NCBI RefSeq assembly: GCF_000802155.2
Contig: NZ_JQGJ02000003.1
Span: 124,001 to 188,000 of the forward strand
Direction of reading: 5' to 3'
DNA length: 64,000 bases
From: Pseudomonas frederiksbergensis
GTDB lineage: Bacteria > Pseudomonadota > Gammaproteobacteria > Pseudomonadales > Pseudomonadaceae
In this document: positions 17,774 to 28,798 of the stretch, in pieces
Layout of the letters: each line of letters begins with the position of its first letter
How positions within the stretch are numbered: position 1 is the stretch's first letter
Translations under genes and position numbers: made by a program
Notes under the pieces: generated by a model
What the model was told of the DNA's origin: nothing
What the model saw: only the letters and a program-made list of their open reading frames with translations
Database searches by the model: none

Positions 17774-20700
17774 TCAAATATTCTGCCGATCGCCTTTCGG
17801 ATCGAAGAACACCGAAGAAACAATCTCTGCCTCGATCACGCTGCCGTCGGCCAATGGCGCGAACACCCGCTCGCCGAGGCGCTTGAGGCCGCCCTTGACC
17901 ACGCCCATCGCAAACGAATAACCCAGGGAATTATGCGCATAGCTGGAGGTGACGTGGCCGACCATCGACATCGGGATCGCCTGCTTCGGGTTGAACACCA
18001 ATTGCGCGCCTTCCGGCAGCCAGACATTCGGGTCGATCGGCTTGAGGCCCACCAGTTGCTTGCGGTCTTCACGCACGCAATCTTCGCGATTCATGCCGCG
18101 CCAGCCGATCCACGAGAACGGCTTGGTCCGGCCGACGCACCAGCCCATGTTCAGGTCGTCCGGGGTCATCGAGCCGTCGGTATCCTGCCCGACGATGATG
18201 AAGCCCTTCTCGGCCCGCAATACGTGCATGGTCTCGGTGCCGTACGGGGTCAGGTTGTACTTCTTGCCGGCCTCGACGATCTGCTCGAGCACGCCCATGG
18301 CGTAGTCGGCCTGCACGTTGATTTCGTACGACAGCTCACCGGTGAACGAGATCCGGAACACCCGGGCCGGCACGCCGCCCACCAGGCCTTCCTTCCAGGT
18401 CATGAACGGGAACGCGTCCTTGTCCAGGTCGATGTCGGTGACGTCGCCGAGCAGCTTGCGGCTGTTGGGGCCCGACAGGGTCATGGTCGCCCAGTGGTCG
18501 GTGACCGAGGTGAAGTACACCTTCAGGTCCGGCCATTCGGTCTGGTGATAGATCTCCAGCCATTGCAGTACGCGCGCCGCGCCGCCGGTGGTGGTGGTCA
18601 TCAGGAAGTGGTTGTCCGCCAGACAGGCTGTCACGCCGTCGTCGAAGACCATGCCGTCTTCCTTGCACATCAGGCCGTAGCGGGCCTTGCCCACGTCCAG
18701 CTTGGTCCAGGCGTTGGTGTAGACGCGGTTGAGGAACTCGCGGGCATCCGGACCCTGGATGTCGATCTTGCCCAGGGTCGAGGCGTCGAGCAGGCCGACG
18801 CTGTCACGCACGGCCTTGCATTCGCGCTTGACCGCGGCATGCATATCTTCGCCGTTCTTCGGAAAGTACCAAGGGCGCTTCCACTGGCCGACGTCTTCGA
18901 ACTCGGCACCGTTTTTCACATGCCAGGCATGCAGCGCGGTGAAACGCACCGGCTCGAAGATGTGCCCACAGTGCCGACCCGCCACCGCGCCGAAAGTCAC
19001 CGGCGTGTAGTTCGGACGGAACATGGTGGTGCCCATCTGCGGGATGCTCACGTTCAGCGAGCGGGCCGCAATGGCCAGGCCGTTGACGTTGCCCAGCTTG
19101 CCCTGGTCGGTGCCGAAGCCCAGTGCGGTGTAGCGCTTGACGTGTTCCACCGACTCGAAGCCTTCGCGGGTGGCGAGTTCGATGGCGGCGGCAGTGACGT
19201 CGTTCTGCAGGTCGACGAATTGCTTCGGCGCCCGTGCGGTGGCTTTTTCATGAGGCACCTGGAACAGCGCCAGGGTCGGCTCTTCGTGACGGCTCAGGGC
19301 TTTGGGCAATACGCCCTCCACCGCTTTGAAGCCGGCTTCGCTGGCCGCGCGCACGCCGCCTTCAAAGCCGTCGGCCAAGCTATCGCCGAGGCTGTAGACG
19401 CCGTTCACACCACCGACGCAGACACGTTTTTGCGGTGCTTCGCCCGGTACGAAACCGAGGATGTCTTCACGCCAGATCGGCTTGCCACCCAAGTGCGAAG
19501 CCAGGTGGACCACCGGGCTGTAGCCGCCGGAGCTGGCCACCAGGTCGCAGTCCAGCCATTCGCCGGGGCTGGTGACTTTGTGGGCGCGGACGTCGATCGC
19601 GGCAACCCGTGCCCCGGTCACGCGCTTGCTGCCACGGGCCTCGATGACGGCGCTGCCGGTGAGGATCCGGATGCCCTTGGCGCGCGCTTCTTCCACCAGC
19701 GCGCCACGTGGGTTGCTGCGCGCGTCGGCGACGGCGACCACTTGCAGGCCGGCATCGAACCAGTCCAGAGCGACACGATAGGCGTGGTCGTTGTTGGTGC
19801 TCAGCAGCAGTTTCTTGCCCGGTGCCACGCCGTAGCGGCGGATGTAGGTGGACACGGCGCCGGCCAGCATGTTGCCCGGCACGTCGTTGTTGCCGTAGAC
19901 CAGCGGACGCTCGCAGGCGCCGGTCGCCAGGACCACGCGCTTGGCGCGGACGCGGTTGATGCGCTGGCGAACCTGGCCGATCGGTGCGCGGTCGCCGAGG
20001 TGGTCGGTGAGGCGCTCATGGATGGTCAGGAAGTTATGATCGTGGTAACCGTTCACCGTAGCGCGAGGCAGCAATACCACTTCGGGCATCGAGCGCAGTT
20101 CAGCCACCGCGGCAGCGACCCATTCGGTCGCCGGCTTGCCGTCCAGGCTTTCACGGGAGTCGAGCAGGCTGCCGCCGAACTCTTCCTGCTCATCGGCCAG
20201 GATCACTCGGGCACCGCTGCGGCCGGCAGCCAACGCGGCGGCCAGGCCGGACGGGCCAGCGCCGACGATCAGCACGTCGCAGTGACGGTTCATGTAGTCG
20301 TAGGTGTCCGGATCGTTCTCGGTCGGCGAGCGACCCAGGCCTGCGGCCTTGCGGATGTACTTCTCGTAGGTCATCCAGAACGATTGCGGGTACATGAAGG
20401 TTTTGTAGTAGAAGCCCGGCGGCATCAGCTTGCCGCCGACCTTGCCGAGAATCCCCATCATGTCGTTGTTCACGTTCGGCCAGCCGTTGGTGCTGGTGGC
20501 GACCAAACCCTGGTACAGCGCCTGTTGCGTGGCGCGCACGTTCGGGATCTGCGTGGCTTCGGTGGCGCCGATCTGCAGCACCGCGTTCGGCTCTTCGGCG
20601 CCGGCGGCGAAGATGCCACGCGGACGGGAATACTTGAAGCTGCGACCGATGATGTCGACACCGTTGGCCAGCAGCGCAGCGGCCAGGGAATCGCCTTCGA

Positions 20701-20791
20701 AGCCTTTGTAGGTCTGGCCGTTGAAGGTGAATGTCAGCACTTTGTTGCGGTCGATCCGTCCGCCGTTGGACAGGCGATTGATCTGGCTCAT
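17774..20791 (-). CDS. soxA: Sarcosine oxidase alpha subunit
   Basis: Large subunit of 1005 residues. An N-terminal ferredoxin-like segment (LTFTFNGQTYKGFEGDSLAAALLANG) is followed by an NAD-binding Rossmann region (CDVLIVGAGPSGLAAALAAG near residue 172) and a C-terminal aminomethyltransferase (T-protein) domain that binds THF (YGLMCKEDGMVFDDGV; SFTGELSYEINV). Domain order and length match SoxA of pseudomonads. It overlaps soxD by 4 bp (ATGA). Electrons go to oxygen with formation of hydrogen peroxide, and 5,10-methylene-THF is formed when THF is present. Confidence 0.97.
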   Translation of the reverse strand: MSQINRLSNGGRIDRNKVLTFTFNGQTYKGFEGDSLAAALLANGVDIIGRSFKYSRPRGIFAAGAEEPNAVLQIGATEATQIPNVRATQQALYQGLVATSTNGWPNVNNDMMGILGKVGGKLMPPGFYYKTFMYPQSFWMTYEKYIRKAAGLGRSPTENDPDTYDYMNRHCDVLIVGAGPSGLAAALAAGRSGARVILADEQEEFGGSLLDSRESLDGKPATEWVAAAVAELRSMPEVVLLPRATVNGYHDHNFLTIHERLTDHLGDRAPIGQVRQRINRVRAKRVVLATGACERPLVYGNNDVPGNMLAGAVSTYIRRYGVAPGKKLLLSTNNDHAYRVALDWFDAGLQVVAVADARSNPRGALVEEARAKGIRILTGSAVIEARGSKRVTGARVAAIDVRAHKVTSPGEWLDCDLVASSGGYSPVVHLASHLGGKPIWREDILGFVPGEAPQKRVCVGGVNGVYSLGDSLADGFEGGVRAASEAGFKAVEGVLPKALSRHEEPTLALFQVPHEKATARAPKQFVDLQNDVTAAAIELATREGFESVEHVKRYTALGFGTDQGKLGNVNGLAIAARSLNVSIPQMGTTMFRPNYTPVTFGAVAGRHCGHIFEPVRFTALHAWHVKNGAEFEDVGQWKRPWYFPKNGEDMHAAVKRECKAVRDSVGLLDASTLGKIDIQGPDAREFLNRVYTNAWTKLDVGKARYGLMCKEDGMVFDDGVTACLADNHFLMTTTTGGAARVLQWLEIYHQTEWPDLKVYFTSVTDHWATMTLSGPNSRKLLGDVTDIDLDKDAFPFMTWKEGLVGGVPARVFRISFTGELSYEINVQADYAMGVLEQIVEAGKKYNLTPYGTETMHVLRAEKGFIIVGQDTDGSMTPDDLNMGWCVGRTKPFSWIGWRGMNREDCVREDRKQLVGLKPIDPNVWLPEGAQLVFNPKQAIPMSMVGHVTSSYAHNSLGYSFAMGVVKGGLKRLGERVFAPLADGSVIEAEIVSSVFFDPKGDRQNI

Positions 20792-21117
20792 ACCTTCTCT
20801 CCCAGAGCCTGTGCAGCCGCTTTCGGACTGTCAGCCTTGTCGGTGAACTGCGGCTTTTCGCCGATCTTGTAGGTTTCGAGAATCTCGTAGGTCACGGTGT
20901 CACGGGTCGCGTTGAAATACTGGCGGCAACCGGCGACGTGGTCCCACAGCTCATGGTGCAAGCCGCGTGGGTTGTCACGGAAGAACATGTAGTCGCCCCA
21001 CTCCTCGTCGGTGCAGGCGTTCGGATCCAGCGGACGCGGGATGTGCGCCTGGCCGGATGCATGGAATTCCTCTTCGGAGCGCAGTTCGCCGCAGTGAGGA
21101 CAGAAGATGTGCAACAT
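20788..21117 (-). CDS. soxD: Sarcosine oxidase delta subunit
   Basis: Small subunit (109 residues) with the zinc-binding motif at the N-terminus (MLHIFCPHCGELRSEEEF, cysteines 6 and 9), followed by the family block DPNACTDEEWGDYMFFRDNPRG and a distal CRQYFNATRDT. It lies between soxB (14 bp upstream) and soxA (4-bp overlap). Required for assembly of the tetramer. Confidence 0.96.
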   Translation of the reverse strand: MLHIFCPHCGELRSEEEFHASGQAHIPRPLDPNACTDEEWGDYMFFRDNPRGLHHELWDHVAGCRQYFNATRDTVTYEILETYKIGEKPQFTDKADSPKAAAQALGEKV

Positions 21118-21131
21118 AGGGATTTCTCCTG

Positions 21132-22382
21132 TTAGTGGGCGACGGCAGCAGCGCCGTGTTCGTCGATCAGTGCGCCGTTGTGGAAACGGTCGATGGAAAA
21201 CGGCGCGGCCAGTGGGTGCATTTCACCCTTGGCCAGGCTTGCAGCGAAGACGTTGCCCGAGCCCGGGGTGGCCTTGAAGCCGCCGGTGCCCCAACCGCAG
21301 TTGAAGAACATGTTCGGCACCGGGGTCTTGGAGATGATCGGGCAGGCGTCCGGCGTGGTGTCGACGATGCCGCCCCACTGGCGGTTCATGCGCACGCGGG
21401 ACAACACCGGGAACATCTCGACGATGGCCTGGATGGTGTGCTCGATCACCGGGTACGAACCCCGCTGGCCGTAGCCGTTGTAGCCGTCGATACCGGCGCC
21501 GATCACCAGGTCGCCCTTGTCGGACTGGCTGATGTAGCCGTGCACGGCGTTGGACATGATCACGCTGTCGATAATCGGCTTGATCGGCTCGGACACCAAC
21601 GCTTGCAACGGGTGGGATTCGACCGGCAGGCGGAAGCCCGCGAGCTTGGCCATGTGCCCGGAGTTACCGGCGGTGACCACGCCGACGCGCTTGGCGCCGA
21701 TGAAGCCCTTGTTGGTTTCGACTCCGATGCACACGCCGTTTTCCTTGCGGAAGCCGATCACTTCGGTCTGCTGGATCAGGTCCACGCCCAACGCGTCCGC
21801 CGCCCGGGCAAAGCCCCAGGCCACGGCATCGTGACGGGCCACGCCGCCGCGACGCTGGACGGTGGCGCCCATCACCGGGTAGCGGGTGTTTTTCGAGCAA
21901 TCCAGGTACGGGATCTCGTCGGCGACTTGCTTGGCGTTGAGCAGCTCGCCGTCCACGCCGTTGAGGCGGTTGGCGCTGACACGGCGCTCGGAATCACGGA
22001 TGTCCTGCAGGGTATGGCACAGGTTGTAAACGCCGCGCTGGGAAAACATCACGTTGTAGTTCAGGTCCTGGGACAGGCCTTCCCAGAGTTTCATCGCGTG
22101 TTCGTACAGGTGGGCCGATTCGTCCCACAGGTAGTTGGAGCGCACGATGGTGGTGTTGCGCGCGGTGTTACCGCCGCCCAACCAGCCCTTCTCGACCACG
22201 GCTACGTTGGTGATGCCGTGTTCCTTGGCCAGGTAGTAGGCGGTCGCCAGGCCATGCCCGCCACCGCCGACGATGACCACGTCGTAGACCTTTTTCGGGG
22301 TCGGCGTGCGCCACATCCGCTGCCAGTTTTCATGATGGCTGAGTGAGTGTTTGAAGAGGCCGAAGCCCGAATAGCGTTGCAT
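21132..22382 (-). CDS. soxB: Sarcosine oxidase beta subunit
   Basis: Flavoprotein subunit of 416 residues. The dinucleotide-binding motif [18 protein letters not shown] starts near residue 35, and the histidine in RRGGVARHD (about residue 184) is the likely covalent flavin site by analogy with characterised homologues. The second ATG (22382) was chosen because GGAG stands 9 bases before it. It follows glyA by 22 bp. Together with soxD, soxA and soxG it forms the sarcosine oxidase tetramer. Confidence 0.96.
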   Translation of the reverse strand: MQRYSGFGLFKHSLSHHENWQRMWRTPTPKKVYDVVIVGGGGHGLATAYYLAKEHGITNVAVVEKGWLGGGNTARNTTIVRSNYLWDESAHLYEHAMKLWEGLSQDLNYNVMFSQRGVYNLCHTLQDIRDSERRVSANRLNGVDGELLNAKQVADEIPYLDCSKNTRYPVMGATVQRRGGVARHDAVAWGFARAADALGVDLIQQTEVIGFRKENGVCIGVETNKGFIGAKRVGVVTAGNSGHMAKLAGFRLPVESHPLQALVSEPIKPIIDSVIMSNAVHGYISQSDKGDLVIGAGIDGYNGYGQRGSYPVIEHTIQAIVEMFPVLSRVRMNRQWGGIVDTTPDACPIISKTPVPNMFFNCGWGTGGFKATPGSGNVFAASLAKGEMHPLAAPFSIDRFHNGALIDEHGAAAVAH

Positions 22383-22404
22383 AGTCATTTACTCCAAAAC
22401 CGAC

Positions 22405-23658
<1,254 letters not shown>

Positions 23659-23964
23659 CGCGTCTCTCCCAGCGGCGGCGGTGCGCCTTTCGTCTCGGTG
23701 AGGCACGGACCGTTTCGGTCGTGCCCTTTGGATGCGATGGTATGGCCGGCGCAGGCAGGTCAAATGCCTATGGACGCCACGCAAAGGTGCGTTTACGACA
23801 TGCGCTCAAATGGAATGGAGCACCGGCACTGTGGCGAGGGAGCTTGCTCCCGCTGGAGGGCGAAGCCCTCCCAAAAAGGCCCACGCAGATCTGCCTGATA
23901 AACAAGATGTCAGGTCTTGGGGCTACTTCGCAGCCCAGCGGGAGCAAGCTCCCTCGCCACGGGG
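23659..23964. promoter_or_regulatory. glyA-sox upstream region with REPIN
   Basis: The promoter of the glyA-sox operon must lie in 23659-23830. This part has an imperfect inverted repeat (GGCACGGACC / GGTCGTGCC around 23702-23725) but no confident promoter consensus. The rest, 23831-23960, is a REPIN: GTGGCGAGGGAGCTTGCTCC at the left and its complement at the right around a hairpin-rich spacer. Confidence 0.6.
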
Positions 23965-24669
23965 TTAAGCCATTGCTTGGCGAACCGCGAGCAAGGCCAG
24001 GAAATGCGCGGGATAAAGGCCATACGCCCAGCGCCGCATCGGCAATGGATGAAAACGACTGGCATGTCGCAAGAGCATCAGCCCCAGCCATGGCGCAATC
24101 AGGCAAGCCACCAGCCCCCAAATCGCCACCGCATCCCCCAGCCATGCCGCGCCATACAAGACCCGCCATTGATTGGCCGCCACGCAGACCAATCCCGGCA
24201 GCAACGCGAAATACCAGGGCCGGCGAAACACCAGCAACATCGCCACCGGCAGCAGCACGCCGTAGAAGCCGAACATCAGCCGCGACGAAAACAGCGCTGC
24301 CAGCAGCAACGCCGTTGCGGCCAGGCATCGCGCCTCCAGCGTGGGCGTCTGCCAACAGCGCGCCACCAATAACCCAAGCATCAACGTTGGCATGACATTC
24401 AAGGTGGCGGGGTCGGGAATGAACAAGCGATAGGGAATTTCACTGACGGCACTGAACAGCAACAGCCAGCCCAGGTAGCGCCACGGGCTGCTGCTGGCAT
24501 CGTTGCGCGCCAGGTTCGCCGCGATCGCCAGGCAGAACCACGCAAACGCCAACCGCCCCGGCACATACAACCAATCGGCGGAAAAACCGACATATCGCAG
24601 ATGATCAAGGATCATCGACAACAGTGCCAGCCACTTGAGCAGGTCCAGCGCGCCATCACGTCGCCCCAT
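23965..24669 (-). CDS. TraX family membrane protein
   Basis: Protein of 234 residues with about seven hydrophobic spans and the family start DLLKWLALLSMILDHLRYVG, matching TraX (PF05857). F-plasmid TraX acetylates pilin; chromosomal copies such as this one have no known substrate and lie away from conjugation genes. No transfer genes occur nearby. It is divergent from the threonine aldolase gene and its 3' end touches the REPIN at 23831-23960. Confidence 0.88.
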   Translation of the reverse strand: MGRRDGALDLLKWLALLSMILDHLRYVGFSADWLYVPGRLAFAWFCLAIAANLARNDASSSPWRYLGWLLLFSAVSEIPYRLFIPDPATLNVMPTLMLGLLVARCWQTPTLEARCLAATALLLAALFSSRLMFGFYGVLLPVAMLLVFRRPWYFALLPGLVCVAANQWRVLYGAAWLGDAVAIWGLVACLIAPWLGLMLLRHASRFHPLPMRRWAYGLYPAHFLALLAVRQAMA

Positions 24670-24864
24670 GTTTATATCGACTCAATGACAAGGTCTTTTC
24701 CTGACAGAAACATCCCTTATGTTCCCCCATCAATCTTGGGTAAAGTGCGCACCAGAATCGTTCACGGCGTTGTGGACCCAAGCACGCCGAACCATGGAAC
24801 CCCTCATCCGGGGAATTCCGCCAGGGATCTCTTACCCAGGACTCTCTATTCAAGGAGCAAGGCC

Positions 24865-25905
24865 ATGACCGACAAGAGTCAACAATTCGCCAGCGACAAT
24901 TATTCCGGCATTTGCCCCGAAGCCTGGGCGGCCATGGAAGAAGCCAACCAGGGGCACCAGCGCGCCTATGGCGATGACGATTGGACTCATCGCGCGGCAG
25001 ATGGCTTTCGAGAGCTATTTAAAACCGACTGCGAAGTGTTCTTCGCGTTCAATGGCACGGCGGCCAACTCCCTGGCCCTGTCGTCGCTGTGCCAGAGTTA
25101 CCACAGCGTGATCTGCTCGGAAACCGCCCACGTCGAAACAGACGAATGCGGCGCGCCGGAGTTTTTCTCCAACGGCTCCAAACTGCTGGTGGCTCGCACT
25201 GAAAACGGCAAGCTGACCCCCGAGTCGATCCGCGAGGTTGCCCTCAAGCGCCAGGACATTCACTACCCCAAGCCCCGCGTCGTCACCCTGACCCAGGCCA
25301 CCGAAGTCGGCAGCGTCTATACGCCGGAAGAAATCCGTGCCATCAGCGTTACCTGCAAGGAGCTGGGGCTGAACCTGCATATGGACGGCGCGCGTTTCTC
25401 AAACGCCTGTGCCTTCCTCGGCTGCAGCCCGGCCGACCTGACCTGGAAAGCCGGCGTGGACGTGTTGTGCTTTGGCGGCACGAAAAACGGCATGGCGGTG
25501 GGTGAAGCGATCCTGTTCTTCAACCACGACCTGGCCGAAGACTTCGACTACCGCTGCAAACAGGCCGGGCAACTGGCGTCGAAAATGCGCTTCCTGTCCG
25601 CGCCCTGGGTCGGCTTGTTGCAAAACGACGCCTGGCTCAAGCACGCCCGCCATGCCAACCACTGCGCGCAATTGCTCGCCGAGCTGGTCAGCGACATTCC
25701 CGGCGTGGAACTGATGTTCCCAGTCCAGGCCAACGGCGTGTTCCTGCAACTGTCGGAACCGGCCATCGCCGCGCTGACTGCCAAGGGCTGGCGCTTCTAC
25801 ACCTTCATCGGCAAGGGCGGCGCACGCTTCATGTGCTCGTGGGACACCGAAGAAGCGCGAGTGCGGGAATTGGCGGCGGATATTCGGGAAGTGATGGCGG
25901 GCTAA
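24865..25905 (+). CDS. ltaE: Low-specificity L-threonine aldolase
   Basis: PLP enzyme of 346 residues cleaving L-threonine and L-allo-threonine to glycine and acetaldehyde. The PLP lysine is K207 in CFGGTKNGMAVGEA, the same number as in the P. putida enzyme. The HMDGARFSNA block is also present. The frame is open far upstream but AAGGAG before the ATG at 24865 and the family N-terminus (MTDKSQQFASDNYSG) fix the start. In this setting it adds another entry or exit for the glycine pool. Confidence 0.96.
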   Translation: MTDKSQQFASDNYSGICPEAWAAMEEANQGHQRAYGDDDWTHRAADGFRELFKTDCEVFFAFNGTAANSLALSSLCQSYHSVICSETAHVETDECGAPEFFSNGSKLLVARTENGKLTPESIREVALKRQDIHYPKPRVVTLTQATEVGSVYTPEEIRAISVTCKELGLNLHMDGARFSNACAFLGCSPADLTWKAGVDVLCFGGTKNGMAVGEAILFFNHDLAEDFDYRCKQAGQLASKMRFLSAPWVGLLQNDAWLKHARHANHCAQLLAELVSDIPGVELMFPVQANGVFLQLSEPAIAALTAKGWRFYTFIGKGGARFMCSWDTEEARVRELAADIREVMAG

Positions 25906-25939
25906 GTAGAAACACACTCAAGACCGGGCCGGGACACCT

Positions 25940-26025
25940 GTGGCGAGGGGATTTATCCTTTCGCCACGGGTAAATCCCCGTAGGCACGAGTAAATCCCTC
26001 CAGGCACAGAGGGATTTACACCTGC
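25940..26025. repeat. Repeat cluster with GGATTTATCC / TAAATCCC units
   Basis: A REP-like GTGGCGAGGGGATTTATCC...TCGCCAC hairpin is followed by three short near-copies built on TAAATCCC and GGCACG/GGCACAG. The same REP subtype occurs again at 56571. It fills the space between the converging ltaE and gbcB genes. Confidence 0.7.
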
Positions 26026-26038
26026 CTGAGCGAGCAAA

Positions 26039-27139
26039 TCAGAAATCGATCCGCACGTCCCCCTTCGGCACGCTGCAGCACGACAGGATGTATCCCTCAG
26101 CCTCGTCGTCTTCAGTGATCCCGCCGTTGTGCTCCATCTCCACTTCCCCGCCCAGCTTCAAGACCTTGCAGGTGCCGCAGATGCCCATGCCGCAGGCCTT
26201 GGGAATCATCATGCCGAGCTTGGCGGCGGCGGCGTGGACGGTTTCTCCCGGCCCCACGCGAATGCTCTTGCCCGATGAGGTGAATTCCACCATGTGCAGG
26301 TCCGCCGCGTCGATTTCAGGGGCGTCGGCCGCTTGTTCGGCCTGTTCCACGGCGTCGGCACGGGCTTCCGGTGGCGTGGCGCCGAAGGATTCCTCGTGAT
26401 AACGCTTCATGTCGTAGCCGGCCGCTTCCAGCAGGCGCTTGACGGCGGTCATGTACGGGGTCGGACCGCAGCAGAACACTTCGCGCTCCAGGAAGTCGGG
26501 CACCATCAGTTCCAGCATCTTGTGGTTCAGATAACCGCGATACCCGGCCCACGGCTCGCCCAGGCCATGCTTTTCGCAGATCAGGTGCAAGCTGAAATTG
26601 TCGATCCGCGAAGCCATGTGCTCCAGCTCGCGGTGGTAGATGATGTCCTTGGGCGAGCGGGCGCTGTGGATGAAAGTCATGTCGACATTGGCGTTGGTGT
26701 CGTAGAACCAGCGCGCCATGGACATGCACGGCGTAATGCCCACGCCGCCACTGAGGTAGAGCACTTTCGGGCTCGGGAAATCGATGGCGTTGAACAGCCC
26801 CACCGGCCCGTGCACCGCCAGTTCCTGGCCTTCGTGCAGGGTGTCGTGCAACCAGTTGGAGACCTTGCCCCCGGGCACGCGCTTGATCGTTACGGAGAAA
26901 CTGTAGGGCACGGACGGCGAGCTGGAGATGGTGTAGGAACGCATGATCGGCTGGCCTTCGATTTCCAGCTCCAGGGTGACAAACTGCCCAGGCTTGAAAA
27001 AGAACATGATCGGCTGGTCGGCCATGAAGCAAAAGGTGCGCACATCCCAGGTTTCCTGGATGACTTTGACGCAACGCACGATATGTCGGCCATTGGCCCA
27101 GGTCTGGGTCGTGACCGGGTTCAGGAAATTATTGGACAT
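26039..27139 (-). CDS. gbcB: Glycine betaine demethylase, ferredoxin reductase subunit
   Basis: Reductase component (366 residues) of the Rieske glycine betaine monooxygenase. An FAD domain (QPIMRSYTISSSPS) and NAD-binding region (VLYLSGGVGITPCMSMARWFYD) are followed by a C-terminal plant-type [2Fe-2S] domain (PKACGMGICGTCKVL with a distal CC). It passes electrons from NADH to GbcA. It is divergent from gbcA across 283 bp. The start MSNNFLNPV was preferred to a longer frame. GbdR-dependent activation of gbcA and gbcB is known in P. aeruginosa. Confidence 0.95.
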   Translation of the reverse strand: MSNNFLNPVTTQTWANGRHIVRCVKVIQETWDVRTFCFMADQPIMFFFKPGQFVTLELEIEGQPIMRSYTISSSPSVPYSFSVTIKRVPGGKVSNWLHDTLHEGQELAVHGPVGLFNAIDFPSPKVLYLSGGVGITPCMSMARWFYDTNANVDMTFIHSARSPKDIIYHRELEHMASRIDNFSLHLICEKHGLGEPWAGYRGYLNHKMLELMVPDFLEREVFCCGPTPYMTAVKRLLEAAGYDMKRYHEESFGATPPEARADAVEQAEQAADAPEIDAADLHMVEFTSSGKSIRVGPGETVHAAAAKLGMMIPKACGMGICGTCKVLKLGGEVEMEHNGGITEDDEAEGYILSCCSVPKGDVRIDF

Positions 27140-27422
27140 GCTGATCTCCACGGCCGACTGCCGGCCTTCATGAGGGCGATTGTGCGCAGGCGCCTGCGCC
27201 GCCATTTACCTATCTGCGACATTCACATACTTATCGCGACCAGCCCCCAACTACCGGGGCTTGCGCGTCGGGAACAGATTGGGCCATGTCGCCCATGGAT
27301 AAGGTTGCGCCCCTGCGCGGCCCCACACTCGCCCCCACAGACAAACAGATTTTTTGCCTTGCGTAGCACAACCGATCAGCCACTTTTTTGATGGTCACGT
27401 AGAGGACCATGAGGACAAAACG
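27140..27422. promoter_or_regulatory. gbcB-gbcA divergent control region
   Basis: Non-coding gap between two divergent, co-regulated genes. It contains the 16-bp perfect palindrome GCGCAGGCGCCTGCGC at 27184-27199 and GC-rich half-site-like sequences TGTCGCCC (27287) and TTGCGCCCC (27305). A GbdR site is expected here from work on P. aeruginosa; which of these it is cannot be settled by inspection. Confidence 0.55.
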
Positions 27423-28718
27423 ATGGACGTCACCACTACCCTGAGCCTGGGCGATCCGCTGGAACCCGCACGCAAGGCCACCGCGCAGATGCTCCAAGAG
27501 CGCGAACGCACCTTTTCGCTGCCGCAACCGTTCTACAGTGATGAACGCCTGTTTGATATCGACATGCAGGAAATCTTCCAGAAGGAATGGTTGATCGCCG
27601 GCATGACCTGCGAAATCCCGGCCAAGGGCAACTACCTGACGCTGCAGGTCGGCAAGAACCCGATCATTGTGATCCGCGGTGCCGAAGGCGTGGTGCATGC
27701 ATTCCATAACGTCTGCCGTCATCGCGGTTCGCGGCTGTGCACCAGCGACAAGGGCAAGGTCGCCAAGCTGGTCTGCCACTACCACCAGTGGACCTACGAG
27801 CTGGACGGTCGCCTGCTGTTCGCCGGCACCGAAATGGGCGCCGACTTCGACATGAAGCAGTACGGCCTCAAGCCGGTGAACGTGAAAACCGCTGGCGGCT
27901 ACATCTTCATCAGCCTGGCCGAGAACCCGCCGGCCATCGATGACTTCCTGTCGACGCTGAACCATTACATGGAACCGTACGACATGGAGAACACCAAGGT
28001 GGCGGTGCAAACCACCTTGATGGAAAAGGCCAACTGGAAACTGGTGCTGGAAAACAACCGCGAGTGCTACCACTGCAACGCCTCGCACCCCGAATTGCTC
28101 AAGACCCTGCTGGAATGGGACGACGTCACCGACCCGCGCGCCGACCAGGCGTTCAAGGACCACGTGGCCGCCTCCGCCGCCGCCTGGGAAGCCGAGAAGA
28201 TCCCTTACGCCCACGCCAGTTTCGGCCTGCGCAACCGTATCGTGCGCATGCCGCTGCTCAAGGGCACCGTGTCGATGACCATGGACGGCAAGCAGGGCTG
28301 CGCCAAGCTGATGGGCCGCATCAAGAACCCGGACCTGGGCTCGATGCGTATCCTGCACCTGCCGCACTCGTGGAACCACTGCATGGGCGACCACATCATC
28401 GTGTTCACCGTGTGGCCGATCAGCGCCCAGGAAACCATGGTTACCACCAAGTGGCTGGTGCACAAGGACGCGGTCGAAGGCGTCGACTACGACGTGGCCC
28501 GCATGCGCGAAGTCTGGGACGCCACCAACGACCAGGACCGTCGCCTGGCCGAAGAAAACCAGCGCGGCATCAACTCCACCGCCTACCAGCCGGGCCCGTA
28601 CTCCAAGACCTATGAGTTCGGCGTGGTGAACTTCGTGGATTGGTACAGCGAGCGCATGCTCAACAACCTCGGAGCAGAACCGGCGCCTTACCTCAAGGGC
28701 GTTCCGGTACAAGGCTGA
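27423..28718 (+). CDS. gbcA: Glycine betaine demethylase, Rieske oxygenase subunit
   Basis: Oxygenase of 431 residues converting glycine betaine to dimethylglycine and formaldehyde. The Rieske [2Fe-2S] ligands are C98-R-H100 and C118-H-Y-H121, and the mononuclear-iron region is NRECYHCNASHPEL. The frame extends upstream but MDVTTTLSLGD, preceded by GAGGAC, is the usual start. Works with GbcB encoded divergently. A strong terminator follows at 28733. Confidence 0.96.
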   Translation: MDVTTTLSLGDPLEPARKATAQMLQERERTFSLPQPFYSDERLFDIDMQEIFQKEWLIAGMTCEIPAKGNYLTLQVGKNPIIVIRGAEGVVHAFHNVCRHRGSRLCTSDKGKVAKLVCHYHQWTYELDGRLLFAGTEMGADFDMKQYGLKPVNVKTAGGYIFISLAENPPAIDDFLSTLNHYMEPYDMENTKVAVQTTLMEKANWKLVLENNRECYHCNASHPELLKTLLEWDDVTDPRADQAFKDHVAASAAAWEAEKIPYAHASFGLRNRIVRMPLLKGTVSMTMDGKQGCAKLMGRIKNPDLGSMRILHLPHSWNHCMGDHIIVFTVWPISAQETMVTTKWLVHKDAVEGVDYDVARMREVWDATNDQDRRLAEENQRGINSTAYQPGPYSKTYEFGVVNFVDWYSERMLNNLGAEPAPYLKGVPVQG

Positions 28719-28732
28719 GCAGTCCATTGACG

Positions 28733-28775
28733 AACCCCGCAGACATCCTTGGATGCTGCGGGGTTTTGCTTTTTC
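28733..28775 (+). terminator. Rho-independent terminator of gbcA
   Basis: AACCCCGCAG and CTGCGGGGTT form a 10-bp stem around a 13-base loop, followed by the T-rich tail TTGCTTTTT. Confidence 0.9.
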
Positions 28776-28798
28776 CACTCGCTCAAGATGCAAGATTT

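Noticed and set aside
17933..20872. Very long plus-strand frame (979 codons) opposite soxA
   Set aside because: Antisense shadow of soxA caused by high GC at third positions; composition rich in His, Arg, Val and Gly with no domain. Similar long shadows lie opposite dgcA, glyA and gbcA.
23965..24669. Conjugative element suggested by the TraX gene
   Set aside because: No other transfer, relaxase or integrase genes are present, and chromosomal TraX homologues are common.
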